NCBI RefSeq assembly: GCF_044904705.1
Contig: NZ_JADIKL010000008.1
Coordinates: forward strand, 124,001 to 188,000
DNA length: 64,000 nucleotides
Direction: 5' to 3'
From: Rhodanobacter_A agri
GTDB lineage: Bacteria > Pseudomonadota > Gammaproteobacteria > Xanthomonadales > Rhodanobacteraceae
Below are positions 51,412 to 60,035 of this stretch, piece by piece. Position 1 is the first letter of the stretch; every line of letters starts with the position of its first letter. Made by a program: the position numbers and the translations under genes. Below the pieces are notes generated by a model, which searched no databases, was not told the DNA's origin, and saw only the letters and a program-made list of their open reading frames with translations.

Positions 51412-53427
51412 ATGTTCGGAAAGCTTTCCCTTTCGTCGATCCCCTTCGACCAGCCGATCGTGATGGGCACCCTGCTGATGGTGGCCATCGGCGGCGCGGC
51501 CATGCTCGGTGGCATCACCTACTTCCGCAAGTGGGGCTACCTGTGGAACGAGTGGTTCACCACGGTGGATCACAAGAAGATCGGCGTCATGTACGTCATT
51601 CTGGCGCTGGTGATGCTGCTGCGCGGCTTCGCTGACGCGATCATGATGCGCGGCCAGCAGGCGCTGGCCGCCGGCGGTGCCCAGGGCTACCTGCCGGCGC
51701 ACCATTTCGACCAGATCTTCAGCGCCCACGGCACGATCATGATCTTCTTCATGGCGATGCCGTTCATCGTGGGCCTGATGAACCTGGTCGTGCCGCTGCA
51801 GATCGGCGCGCGCGACGTGGCCTATCCGTTCCTGAACTCGCTGAGCTTCTGGCTCACCGCCTCGGGCGTGGTGCTGATCATGCTGTCGCTGTTCGTGGGC
51901 GAGTTCTCCACCACCGGCTGGCTGGCGTATCCGCCGCTGTCCGAGCTGCAGTTCAGCCCCGGCGTCGGCGTGGATTACTACATCTGGTCGCTGCAGCTAT
52001 CGGGTCTGGGAACCACGCTCAGCGGCATCAACTTCATCGTCACCATCCTGCGCATGCGCGCTCCGGGCATGACGCTGATGAAGATGCCGGTGTTCAGCTG
52101 GACCGCCCTGGTCACCAACGTGCTGATCGTGGCGGCATTCCCGGTGCTGACCGTGACGCTGGCGCTGCTCGGCGCTGACCGCTACCTCGGCATGCACTTC
52201 TTCACGAACGACCTTGGCGGCAACGCCATGATGTACGTGAACCTGATCTGGGTCTGGGGCCACCCCGAGGTCTACATCCTGGTGCTGCCGTGCTTCGGCG
52301 TGTTCTCCGAGATCATCTCCACGTTCTCGGGCAAGCCGCTGTTCGGCTACAAGTCGATGGTGTGGGCCACGGTGGCGATCGGCGGCCTGTCCTTCCTGGT
52401 GTGGCTGCACCACTTCTTCACCATGGGCTCGGGCGCGGACGTCAATGCGTTCTTCGGCATCGCCACCATGGTGATTTCGATTCCCACCGGCGTGAAGGTG
52501 TTCAACTGGCTGTTCACCATGTACCGCGGCCGTGTGCGCTTCACCGTGCCGGTGCTGTGGACGATCGGCTTCATGGTGACCTTCGTGATCGGCGGCATGA
52601 CCGGCGTGCTGCTGGCGGTGCCGGGCGCGGACTTCGTGCTGCACAACAGCCTGTTCCTGATCGCGCACTTCCACAACATGATCATCGGCGGCGTGGTGTT
52701 CGGCTGCCTGGCCGCGCTGAACTTCTGGTTCCCCAAGGCCACCGGCTTCAAGCTGGAGGAGCGCTGGGGCAAGTGGTCGTTCTGGTGCTGGCTGGTGGGT
52801 TTCTACGTAGCCTTCATGCCGCTGTACGTGCTGGGCTTCATGGGCGCCACCCGCCGCATGCAGCATTACGACAACGTGGCATGGCAGCCGTACTTCGTGG
52901 TGGCCTTCATCGGCGCCGCGATCATCCTGGCGGGCATCGGCTTCACCGTGCTGCAGATCGCCGTGAGCATCCGCAACCGCGACAGCAACCGCGACCTCAC
53001 CGGCGACCCCTGGGGCGGCCGTACCCTGGAGTGGTCGACCAGCTCGCCGGCGCCGTTCTACAACTTCGCCGTGGAGCCGCAGATCGCCGAGCTCGATCAG
53101 TTCTGGGTCGACAAGGAGCACAAGCGCGCCTACCCGCGCCATGCGCACTACGCCGACATCCACATGCCGCGCAACACCGGCGTGGGCGTGGTGATGGGCG
53201 GTTTCGCGACGCTGCTGGGCTTCGGGCTGATCTGGCACATCTGGTGGCTGGCGATTCTGGGCCTGGTCGGCATGGTGGGTTCGTTCGTGGTGCGCGCTTA
53301 CGACCGCGACGTCGACTACTACGTGCCGGGCGCGGAGGTCGAGAAGATCGAGCGCGAGCGCCTGGTGCCGCTGCACACGTTGATTGACCAGGTGGGCGCC
53401 GCTCCCGCCGAGCAGAAGGTGGCCTGA
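51412..53427 (+). CDS. cyoB: Cytochrome bo3 ubiquinol oxidase subunit I
   Basis: Catalytic subunit that reduces oxygen to water and pumps protons, 671 residues. Haem and copper ligands fall at the same numbers as in the E. coli enzyme: His106 (low-spin haem), His284 with Tyr288 in HPEVY, His333-His334 in HHFFTMG, His419 and His421 in IAHFHNMIIGG. The K-channel lysine is Lys362 in PTGVKVFNW. About 15 helices are evident. Together with CyoA's missing CuA this identifies a quinol rather than cytochrome c oxidase. Five bases separate it from cyoC. Confidence 0.98.
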   Translation: MFGKLSLSSIPFDQPIVMGTLLMVAIGGAAMLGGITYFRKWGYLWNEWFTTVDHKKIGVMYVILALVMLLRGFADAIMMRGQQALAAGGAQGYLPAHHFDQIFSAHGTIMIFFMAMPFIVGLMNLVVPLQIGARDVAYPFLNSLSFWLTASGVVLIMLSLFVGEFSTTGWLAYPPLSELQFSPGVGVDYYIWSLQLSGLGTTLSGINFIVTILRMRAPGMTLMKMPVFSWTALVTNVLIVAAFPVLTVTLALLGADRYLGMHFFTNDLGGNAMMYVNLIWVWGHPEVYILVLPCFGVFSEIISTFSGKPLFGYKSMVWATVAIGGLSFLVWLHHFFTMGSGADVNAFFGIATMVISIPTGVKVFNWLFTMYRGRVRFTVPVLWTIGFMVTFVIGGMTGVLLAVPGADFVLHNSLFLIAHFHNMIIGGVVFGCLAALNFWFPKATGFKLEERWGKWSFWCWLVGFYVAFMPLYVLGFMGATRRMQHYDNVAWQPYFVVAFIGAAIILAGIGFTVLQIAVSIRNRDSNRDLTGDPWGGRTLEWSTSSPAPFYNFAVEPQIAELDQFWVDKEHKRAYPRHAHYADIHMPRNTGVGVVMGGFATLLGFGLIWHIWWLAILGLVGMVGSFVVRAYDRDVDYYVPGAEVEKIERERLVPLHTLIDQVGAAPAEQKVA

Positions 53428-53432
53428 AACCC

Positions 53433-54047
53433 ATGAATACCTCCGTCATTGCGGCCGGCCACGACGTCGCCGGCCACCACGAGCATCACGACGACGGCTC
53501 CAAGACCCTGCTGGGGTTCTGGATCTACCTGATGAGCGACTGCCTGATCTTCTCGGGCCTGTTCGCCACCTTCGCCGTGATGGCCCATTCGTTCGCGGGC
53601 GGTCCCACCGGCAAGGAGATCTTCGATCTCAACTACGTGCTGGGCGAGACGATGCTGCTGCTGGTCAGCAGCTTCACCTTCGGCATGGCGATGCTGAACA
53701 TGCACGCCGGCCGCCGCAACAAGGTGCTGGCCTGGCTGGCGATCACCTTCCTGTTCGGCGCAGCCTTCGTGGGTATGGAGATCCACGAGTTCGCGGCTCT
53801 GATCCATGAGGGCGCGGGCCCGGACCGCAGTGCCTTCCTGTCGGCTTATTTCACCCTGGTCGGCACGCACGGCCTGCACGTTACCTGCGGCCTGATCTGG
53901 ATCGTGGTGATGCTGCACATGGTGCGCCGCGACGGCCTGGACAGCGTGGTCAAGCGCCGGCTGTCGTGCCTCAGCCTGTTCTGGCACTTCCTCGACGTGA
54001 TCTGGATCTGCGTGTTCACTTTTGTCTATCTGAACGGGGTGCTGTGA
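53433..54047 (+). CDS. cyoC: Cytochrome bo3 ubiquinol oxidase subunit III
   Basis: Five-helix subunit III, 204 residues. A histidine-rich N-terminal tail (AGHDVAGHHEHHDDGSKTLLGFW) precedes LMSDCLIFSGLFATFAV. FGMAMLNMHAGRRNKVLAWL and FLSAYFTLVGTHGLHVTCGLIW are the family signatures, and the acidic residue in GMEIHEF is in the helix thought to support the proton uptake path. The stop overlaps the cyoD start by one base. Confidence 0.96.
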   Translation: MNTSVIAAGHDVAGHHEHHDDGSKTLLGFWIYLMSDCLIFSGLFATFAVMAHSFAGGPTGKEIFDLNYVLGETMLLLVSSFTFGMAMLNMHAGRRNKVLAWLAITFLFGAAFVGMEIHEFAALIHEGAGPDRSAFLSAYFTLVGTHGLHVTCGLIWIVVMLHMVRRDGLDSVVKRRLSCLSLFWHFLDVIWICVFTFVYLNGVL

Positions 54048-54394
54048 TGTCGCACGCTCATGAACAGGCTGCCCACGGCGGCAAGCACGGTTCGCTTTCG
54101 TCCTACGTGGTCGGCTTCGGGTTGTCGCTGGTGCTCACGCTGCTGTCCTTCGGCTGCGTGATGACCGGCATGGTGCCGCACCACCTGATCGTGCCGGGTC
54201 TGATGGTGTTCTGCGTGGTCCAGGTGCTGGTACAGCTCGGCTTCTTCCTGCACATGGGCATCGCCCCGGAGCAGCGCGAGAACCTGATGGTGGCCGTCTG
54301 CGCGCTGATCTTTATCGCGATCGTGGTGGTCGGCACGCTGTGGGTGCTGCACAACATGAACGCCTACATGATGCCGGGCATGTCGAACGGCTGA
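54047..54394 (+). CDS. cyoD: Cytochrome bo3 ubiquinol oxidase subunit IV
   Basis: Small three-helix subunit IV, 115 residues, needed for oxidase assembly. Histidines again mark the N-terminus (MSHAHEQAAHGGKHG). SSYVVGFGLSLVLTLLSFGCVM, VPGLMVFCVVQVLVQLGFFLHMG and LMVAVCALIFIAIVVVGTLWVLHNMN are the helices. It ends the operon; the haem O synthase cyoE is not adjacent. A terminator follows. Confidence 0.96.
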   Translation: MSHAHEQAAHGGKHGSLSSYVVGFGLSLVLTLLSFGCVMTGMVPHHLIVPGLMVFCVVQVLVQLGFFLHMGIAPEQRENLMVAVCALIFIAIVVVGTLWVLHNMNAYMMPGMSNG

Positions 54395-54420
54395 GGCGGC
54401 TTACCCCTGGTCGTACCGGG

Positions 54421-54456
54421 CCGGCGGCTCCCGCAAAGGGGCCGCCGGTTTCGTTT
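54421..54456 (+). terminator. Rho-independent terminator after cyoABCD
   Basis: CCGGCGGC (54421-54428) pairs with GCCGCCGG (54441-54448), with inner TCCC/AAAGGG pairing, and is followed by TTTCGTTT. It separates the cyo operon from pyrG. Confidence 0.75.
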
Positions 54457-54548
54457 GGAGAGGGCGAAGCCCCGCCGCGGGGCGGCTGGCGGGCATTTCT
54501 GCCTGAATCGGGGCGTCGTGACATCTCGCGGCGGAGGCCGTCTGCCGT

Positions 54549-54554
54549 TAGAAT
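54549..54554 (+). promoter_or_regulatory. Putative -10 element of pyrG
   Basis: TAGAAT lies 26 bases before the pyrG ATG, the same hexamer and nearly the same distance as before accD. The -35 region is not obvious. Confidence 0.4.
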
Positions 54555-54580
54555 GCGTATTTCCAGCACGGCTGCTTTCC

Positions 54581-56251
54581 ATGACCCCCCTGATTTTCGT
54601 CACTGGCGGTGTGGTGTCCTCGCTTGGCAAGGGCATCGCCGCGGCGTCGCTGGCCTCCATCCTGGAAGCGCGTGGCCTCTCGGTCACCATGATGAAGCTC
54701 GATCCCTACATCAATGTGGATCCGGGCACCATGAGCCCATTCCAGCACGGCGAGGTCTATGTCACCGACGATGGCGCCGAGACCGATCTGGACCTCGGCC
54801 ACTACGAGCGCTTCGTCCATACCCGGCTCACCGGCAAGAACTCGATCACTACTGGCAAGATCTACGAATCGGTGATCCGCAAGGAGCGCCGCGGCGACTA
54901 CCTGGGCGCCACCGTGCAGGTGATCCCGCACATCACCGATGAGATCAAGCACTGCATCCACGAGGCTACCCGCGGCTTCGACGTGGCGCTGGTGGAGATC
55001 GGCGGCACGGTGGGCGACATCGAGTCGCTGCCGTTCCTGGAGGCGATCCGTCAGCTGCGCATCGAGCACGGTCCGGAGAAGTGCCTGTTCATGCACCTCA
55101 CCCTGGTGCCGTACATCAAGGCCGCCGGCGAGATCAAGACCAAGCCCACCCAGCATTCGGTGAAGGAGCTGCGCTCGATCGGTATCCAGCCGGACATCCT
55201 GCTGTGCCGCAGCGAGCAGCCGTTGCCGGAGGGCGAGCGCCGCAAGATCGCCCTGTTCACCAACGTGCCGGAGAACGCGGTGATCAGCGCGGTGGACGTG
55301 GACGTGATCTACAAGATGCCGCTGTGGCTGCACAGCCAGGGCCTGGACGAGATCGTGGTGAAGAAGCTGGGGCTGGATGCCAAGCCAGCCGACCTGTCCG
55401 GCTGGCAGCGCACGGTGGATGCCGTGGTGCATCCGAAGGACGAGGTCACCGTGGCCATCGTCGGCAAATACGTGGAGCACAAAGACGCCTACAAGTCGCT
55501 GGGCGAAGCACTGCGCCACGGCGGCATCAAGCAGCAGACCCGGGTGAACCTGCAGTGGATCGATTCCGAGCAGGTCGAGGCCGAGGGCGCTGCCAAGGTG
55601 CTCGGCGGGGTCGACGCGATCCTGGTGCCCGGTGGCTTCGGCAAGCGCGGTTTCGAAGGCAAGATCATGGCCGCTAAGTACGCGCGCGAGCATGGCGTGC
55701 CGTACTTCGGCATCTGCTACGGCATGCATGCGGCGGTGGTGGATTTCGCCCGCCACGTGGCCGGTCTGGCCGACGCCGATTCCAGCGAGAACGACCGCAA
55801 CACGCCGAACCCGGTGATCGCGTTGATCACCGAATGGACCACCGCCAGCGGCGAAGTCGAGCAGCGTACCGAGCGCTCGGACCTGGGCGGCACCATGCGT
55901 CTCGGTGCGCAGGAGTGCCGTCTCAAGGCCGGCACACTGGCGCGCGAGATGTACGGCCAGGAGGTGGTGCGCGAGCGCCATCGCCACCGCTACGAGTTCA
56001 ACAACCGCTATCGCCAGAGCTTCGAGGACCAGGGCCTGGTGATCTCCGGCAAGTCGATGGACGACTTGCTGGTCGAGATCGTCGAGCTGTCGCCGCAGAA
56101 GCACCCGTGGTTCCTCGGCTGCCAGGCGCATCCGGAATTCACCTCTACCCCGCGCGACGGCCACCCGCTGTTCATCGGCTTCGTGCGCGCCGCGCGCGAG
56201 CACAAGGCCGTGCGCGAGGGCGAGAAGCTCGCCAGGGAGCACGTGGCATGA
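54581..56251 (+). CDS. pyrG: CTP synthase
   Basis: Makes CTP from UTP, ATP and glutamine. The 556 residues have the amidoligase domain first (FVTGGVVSSLGKGIAAASLASIL P-loop; DPYINVDPGTMSPFQHGEVYVTDDGAETDLDLGHYERF; EIGGTVGDIES). The glutamine amidotransferase domain follows from about 300, with VPGGFGKRG, the nucleophile cysteine in FGICYGMHAAVVD, and histidine and glutamate in QAHPEFTS. It overlaps kdsA by 4 bases, giving the common gammaproteobacterial order pyrG-kdsA-eno. Confidence 0.98.
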   Translation: MTPLIFVTGGVVSSLGKGIAAASLASILEARGLSVTMMKLDPYINVDPGTMSPFQHGEVYVTDDGAETDLDLGHYERFVHTRLTGKNSITTGKIYESVIRKERRGDYLGATVQVIPHITDEIKHCIHEATRGFDVALVEIGGTVGDIESLPFLEAIRQLRIEHGPEKCLFMHLTLVPYIKAAGEIKTKPTQHSVKELRSIGIQPDILLCRSEQPLPEGERRKIALFTNVPENAVISAVDVDVIYKMPLWLHSQGLDEIVVKKLGLDAKPADLSGWQRTVDAVVHPKDEVTVAIVGKYVEHKDAYKSLGEALRHGGIKQQTRVNLQWIDSEQVEAEGAAKVLGGVDAILVPGGFGKRGFEGKIMAAKYAREHGVPYFGICYGMHAAVVDFARHVAGLADADSSENDRNTPNPVIALITEWTTASGEVEQRTERSDLGGTMRLGAQECRLKAGTLAREMYGQEVVRERHRHRYEFNNRYRQSFEDQGLVISGKSMDDLLVEIVELSPQKHPWFLGCQAHPEFTSTPRDGHPLFIGFVRAAREHKAVREGEKLAREHVA

Positions 56252-57081
56252 AGTTGTGCGGCTTCGAGGTCGGCCTGGACCGGCCGCTGTTCCTGATCGC
56301 TGGTCCTTGCGTGGTCGAGTCCGAGCAGCTGCAGCTCGATACCGCAGGCACGCTCAAGGAAATCACCGGCAAGCTCGGCATCAACTTCATCTTCAAGTCC
56401 AGCTTCGACAAGGCCAACCGTTCCTCCGGCACCAGCTTCCGCGGTCCGGGCATGGAAGAGGGGCTGCGCATCCTGGGCGAGGTGAAGCGCCAGATCGGCG
56501 TGCCGGTACTTACCGACGTGCACGAATACACCCCGTTCGGCGAAGTCGCCGCGGTGGTGGACGTGCTGCAGACCCCGGCCTTTCTGTGCCGTCAGACCGA
56601 CTTCATCCAGAACGTGGCGCGCGCCGGCAAGCCGGTGAACATCAAGAAAGGCCAGTTCCTTGCACCTTGGGACATGAAGAACGTGGTCGACAAGGCCAAG
56701 GCCGTCGGCAACGACGCGATCATGGTCTGCGAGCGCGGCGCCAGCTTCGGCTACAACAACCTCGTTTCGGACATGCGCTCGCTGAGCGCGATGCGCGATA
56801 CCGGTTGCCCGGTGGTGTTCGACGCCACCCATTCGGTGCAGCTGCCAGGCGGGCAGGGCACCAGTTCCGGTGGCCAGCGCGAGTTCGTGCCGGTGCTGGC
56901 GCGCGCGGCGGTGGCCGCAGGTGTGGCCGGACTGTTCGCCGAAACCCATCCGGACCCGAGCCGGGCGTTGTCCGACGGCCCCAATGCGTGGCCGCTGGGC
57001 AAGATGGAGGCCTTGCTGGAAACCTTGCTGGAACTGGACACCGTGACCAAGCGCCACGGCTTCCTCGAAAACACCTTGTAA
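56248..57081 (+). CDS. kdsA: 3-deoxy-8-phosphooctulonate synthase (KDO-8-P synthase)
   Basis: Condenses PEP with arabinose-5-phosphate to KDO-8-phosphate for the lipopolysaccharide core. The 277 residues form a TIM barrel: LFLIAGPCVVESEQ, FKSSFDKANRSSGTSFRGPG (substrate loop with KANRSS), FLCRQTDFIQ, and HSVQLPGGQGTSSGGQREFVP. The motif near position 26 has cysteine (AGPCVVES), so the metal-dependent versus metal-independent class should be judged by alignment. It is coupled to pyrG. Confidence 0.97.
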   Translation: MKLCGFEVGLDRPLFLIAGPCVVESEQLQLDTAGTLKEITGKLGINFIFKSSFDKANRSSGTSFRGPGMEEGLRILGEVKRQIGVPVLTDVHEYTPFGEVAAVVDVLQTPAFLCRQTDFIQNVARAGKPVNIKKGQFLAPWDMKNVVDKAKAVGNDAIMVCERGASFGYNNLVSDMRSLSAMRDTGCPVVFDATHSVQLPGGQGTSSGGQREFVPVLARAAVAAGVAGLFAETHPDPSRALSDGPNAWPLGKMEALLETLLELDTVTKRHGFLENTL

Positions 57082-57145
57082 CGCCGGATCGCCGACACGA
57101 CCGCGCCCCGGGCTGAACCGAAAACCCTCTTTGGATTGGAGCCGC

Positions 57146-58459
57146 ATGAGCACTGACATCACCCGCATCCACGCCCGTGAAATCCTCGACTCGCGCGGCA
57201 ACCCCACGCTGGAAGCCGAGGTCACCCTGGCCGGCGGCGGCTTCGGCCGCGCCGCGGTGCCCAGCGGCGCCAGCACCGGCACGCGCGAGGCGGTGGAATT
57301 GCGCGACGGCGACAAGTCGCGCTACCTCGGCAAGGGCGTGAAGAACGCGGTGGGCAATGTCAACGGCGTCATCGCCAGCACGCTGAAAGGCTTCGATGCC
57401 GCCAACCAAGGCGGCCTGGATGCGAAGCTGATCCAGCTCGACGGCACCCCGAACAAGGGCAAGCTGGGCGCCAACGCGCTGCTCGGCGTGTCGATGGCCG
57501 CCGCGCACGCGGTGGCGGCGCAGCGCAAGCAGGCGCTGTGGCAGTACCTCGCGGAAATCAATGGCACCACCGGCAAGCCCGGCGCGCTGCCGGTGCCGAT
57601 GATGAACATCATCAATGGCGGTGCGCATGCCGACAACAACGTCGACGTGCAGGAATTCATGGTGCTGCCGGTGGGCGCGTCCAGCTTCGCCGAGGCGCTG
57701 CGCGCCGGTGCGGAGATCTTCCACGCGCTGAAGAGTGTGTTGAAGGGCAAGGGCCTCAACACCGCGGTGGGCGACGAGGGCGGCTTCGCGCCGAACCTGC
57801 GCTCCAACATTGAAGCGCTGGACACCATCCTGGAGGCCGTCAACAAGGCCGGCTACAAGGTGGGCAGCGAGATCCTGCTCGGCCTCGACGTCGCCAGCTC
57901 CGAGTTCTTCAAGAATGGCAAGTACGACCTGGAAGGCGAGGGCAAGGTCTACACCCAACACGAATGGGTGGACGTGCTGGCGAGCTGGGCGAAGCAGTAC
58001 CCCATCGTCACCATCGAAGACGGCATGGCCGAGGGCGACTGGGACGGCTGGAAGCTGCTCACCGACAAGATCGGCAAGAGCGTGCAGCTGGTGGGCGACG
58101 ACCTGTTCGTGACCAACCCGGCCATCTTCAAGGAAGGCATTGACAAGGGCATCGCCAACGCGATCCTGATCAAGGTCAACCAGATCGGCACGCTGTCCGA
58201 GACGCTGGAAGCGATCGCCATGGCCGACGCGGCGAAGTACGCGGCGATCGTCTCGCACCGTTCGGGCGAGACCGAGGACACCACCATCGCCGACATCGCC
58301 GTGGCCACCACCGCGACCCAGATCAAGACCGGCTCGCTGTGCCGCACCGACCGCGTGGCGAAGTACAACCAGCTGCTGCGCATCGAAGAGGCGCTGGGTT
58401 CGGCGGCGCGCTATGCGGGCCGCGCGGCGTTCCCCAACCTCGACCACCTGCCGGGCTGA
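57146..58459 (+). CDS. eno: Enolase
   Basis: Glycolytic enzyme converting 2-phosphoglycerate to PEP, and in many gammaproteobacteria part of the RNA degradosome. The 437 residues start ITRIHAREILDSRGNPTLEAEV. The catalytic acid/base region GDEGGFAPNL, metal ligands in LGLDVASSEF, VTIEDGMAEGDW and LVGDDLFVTN, and the lysine in ILIKVNQIGTLSET are all present, with the signature SHRSGETEDTTIAD. The ATG at 57146 is preferred to the TTG at 57131 because GGAG lies just before it and the opening is canonical. Confidence 0.98.
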   Translation: MSTDITRIHAREILDSRGNPTLEAEVTLAGGGFGRAAVPSGASTGTREAVELRDGDKSRYLGKGVKNAVGNVNGVIASTLKGFDAANQGGLDAKLIQLDGTPNKGKLGANALLGVSMAAAHAVAAQRKQALWQYLAEINGTTGKPGALPVPMMNIINGGAHADNNVDVQEFMVLPVGASSFAEALRAGAEIFHALKSVLKGKGLNTAVGDEGGFAPNLRSNIEALDTILEAVNKAGYKVGSEILLGLDVASSEFFKNGKYDLEGEGKVYTQHEWVDVLASWAKQYPIVTIEDGMAEGDWDGWKLLTDKIGKSVQLVGDDLFVTNPAIFKEGIDKGIANAILIKVNQIGTLSETLEAIAMADAAKYAAIVSHRSGETEDTTIADIAVATTATQIKTGSLCRTDRVAKYNQLLRIEEALGSAARYAGRAAFPNLDHLPG

Positions 58460-58477
58460 TCCGGCGCGCCCCGGCCC

Positions 58478-58828
58478 ATGCTGCGCTGGATCGCCCTGGT
58501 CCTGTTGTTGCTGCTGATCGGACTGCAGATGAAACTGTGGTCCGTTCACGGCGGCGTGCACGAGGTGGATGCTTTGCGCGTGTCGATCAAGAAGCAGGCC
58601 GACGAGAACGCGCGCCTGCAGCAACGCAACCAGGCACTGGCCGCCGACGTGGCGGACCTCAAGCATGGCGACCAGGCGGTCGAGGCGCGTGCGCGCACCG
58701 GACTGGGCCTGATCAAGCCCGGCGAAACGTTCTACCAGATCGACAACCAGCCCGCGGGGGCGAGCAGCACGCTGCCCCTGCCGCCGCCGGCCCGGCCGGG
58801 CGGCGCTCCCGGCGGCGGCGTCAAATGA
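58478..58828 (+). CDS. ftsB: Cell division protein FtsB
   Basis: Bitopic divisome protein that joins FtsL and FtsQ to control septal peptidoglycan synthesis. One membrane helix at residues 3-20 (RWIALVLLLLLIGLQMKLW) is followed by a periplasmic coiled coil (VHEVDALRVSIKKQADENARLQQRNQALAADVADLK) and the conserved EARARTGLGLIKPGETFYQI. The 116 residues include a longer proline-rich tail than in E. coli. The eno-ftsB-ispD order is standard; the stop overlaps ispD by 4 bases. Confidence 0.96.
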   Translation: MLRWIALVLLLLLIGLQMKLWSVHGGVHEVDALRVSIKKQADENARLQQRNQALAADVADLKHGDQAVEARARTGLGLIKPGETFYQIDNQPAGASSTLPLPPPARPGGAPGGGVK

Positions 58829-59517
58829 GTGCGGCCCTGTGGTGTGTGGTGCCGGCCGCCGGACGCGGTACGAGGATGGGCGCGGACTGCCCCAAGCAAT
58901 ACCTGCCGCTGAATGGCCGGCCGCTGATTACGCATACGCTGGAACGGCTGGCCGCGCACCCGCGCATCGCCGGGCTGATGGTGGTGCTGGGAGCGGGCGA
59001 CGGGCACTGGCCTGGCACCGCCGCCTTGCATGGCAAGCCGGTGCGCACCGCGTTCGGCGGCGCCGAACGCAGCGATTCGGTGCTGGCCGGCCTGCATGCC
59101 TTGCCTGCCGAGGTGGACGACGCCGATTTCGTGCTGGTGCATGACGCCGCGCGTCCCTGCGTGCGCGAAGCCGACATCGCGCGCCTGATCGAACAGGCCG
59201 CGCAGGTAGACGGCGGCCTGCTCGGCGCGCCGCTGCGCGACACGCTTAAGCGTGCCGGTGAAGGTGGCCGCAGCATGGCCACCGAGCCACGCGACCAGCG
59301 CTGGCGCGCGTTCACGCCGCAGATGTTCCGTCGCGGCGAACTGGTCGCTGCGTTGCGCGCGGTGTCGCGCGATGGCCGTGCAGTCAGCGACGAGGCGATG
59401 GCGATGGAACTGGCCGGTTTCCGGCCGCTGTTGGTCGAAGGCGCCGAGGACAATATCAAGGTGACCACGGCGGCGGACCTCGCGCTGGCCGAATTCCTGC
59501 TGGCGAGGACGGCATGA
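58825..59517 (+). CDS. ispD: 2-C-methyl-D-erythritol 4-phosphate cytidylyltransferase
   Basis: Third enzyme of the MEP isoprenoid pathway, adding CMP to MEP. The 230 residues start WCVVPAAGRGTRMGADCPKQYLPL, the nucleotide-binding block with its catalytic Arg and Lys. Further signatures are FGGAERSDSVLAGL, VLVHDAARPCV, and AEDNIKVTTAADLALAE. It overlaps both ftsB and ispF by 4 bases, so three genes share translational coupling. Confidence 0.98.
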   Translation: MSAALWCVVPAAGRGTRMGADCPKQYLPLNGRPLITHTLERLAAHPRIAGLMVVLGAGDGHWPGTAALHGKPVRTAFGGAERSDSVLAGLHALPAEVDDADFVLVHDAARPCVREADIARLIEQAAQVDGGLLGAPLRDTLKRAGEGGRSMATEPRDQRWRAFTPQMFRRGELVAALRAVSRDGRAVSDEAMAMELAGFRPLLVEGAEDNIKVTTAADLALAEFLLARTA

Positions 59518-59993
59518 GCTTTCGTATTGGCAACGGTTTCGACGTGCACGCATTCGGCGCGGGCGATCATGTCACCTTGGGCGGCGTGCGCATCGCCCAC
59601 AGCTACGGCCTGGTCGCGCACTCTGACGGCGACGTGGTGATCCACGCCCTGTGCGACGCGATCTTCGGTGCGTTGGCGCTGGGCGACATCGGCAAGCACT
59701 TCCCGCCCTCGGACGAACGCTGGCGCGATGCCGACAGCCGCCAGTTTCTGCGTCACGCCGTGCTGCTGATGACGCAGCATGGCTATGCGCTGGGCAACGC
59801 CGATGTCACCGTGATTTGCGAATCGCCCAAGATCGGCCCGCACGCGCAGGCCATGCGCGAAAACCTCGCTGCCGATCTCGAATGCGAACTCGGCCGTATC
59901 AGCGTCAAGGCTACCACCACGGAAAAGCTCGGCTTTACCGGCCGCGGCGAAGGTGTCGCGGCGCAGGCCTGCGTGCTGCTGGAGCGGCGCTGA
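59514..59993 (+). CDS. ispF: 2-C-methyl-D-erythritol 2,4-cyclodiphosphate synthase
   Basis: Trimeric zinc enzyme that cyclises CDP-ME phosphate to MEcPP. The 159 residues begin FRIGNGFDVHAFG, where Asp and His bind zinc; the third ligand is in LVAHSDGDVVIHALCDA. The flexible loop GDIGKHFPPSDERWRDADS and the C-terminal VKATTTEKLGFTGRGEGVAAQA are typical. It follows ispD in the usual order and precedes truD by 42 bases. Confidence 0.98.
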   Translation: MSFRIGNGFDVHAFGAGDHVTLGGVRIAHSYGLVAHSDGDVVIHALCDAIFGALALGDIGKHFPPSDERWRDADSRQFLRHAVLLMTQHGYALGNADVTVICESPKIGPHAQAMRENLAADLECELGRISVKATTTEKLGFTGRGEGVAAQACVLLERR

Positions 59994-60035
59994 GCCTTCC
60001 TGAATTTTGCGTGCCGGCATGGCCGGCGGAGCGCC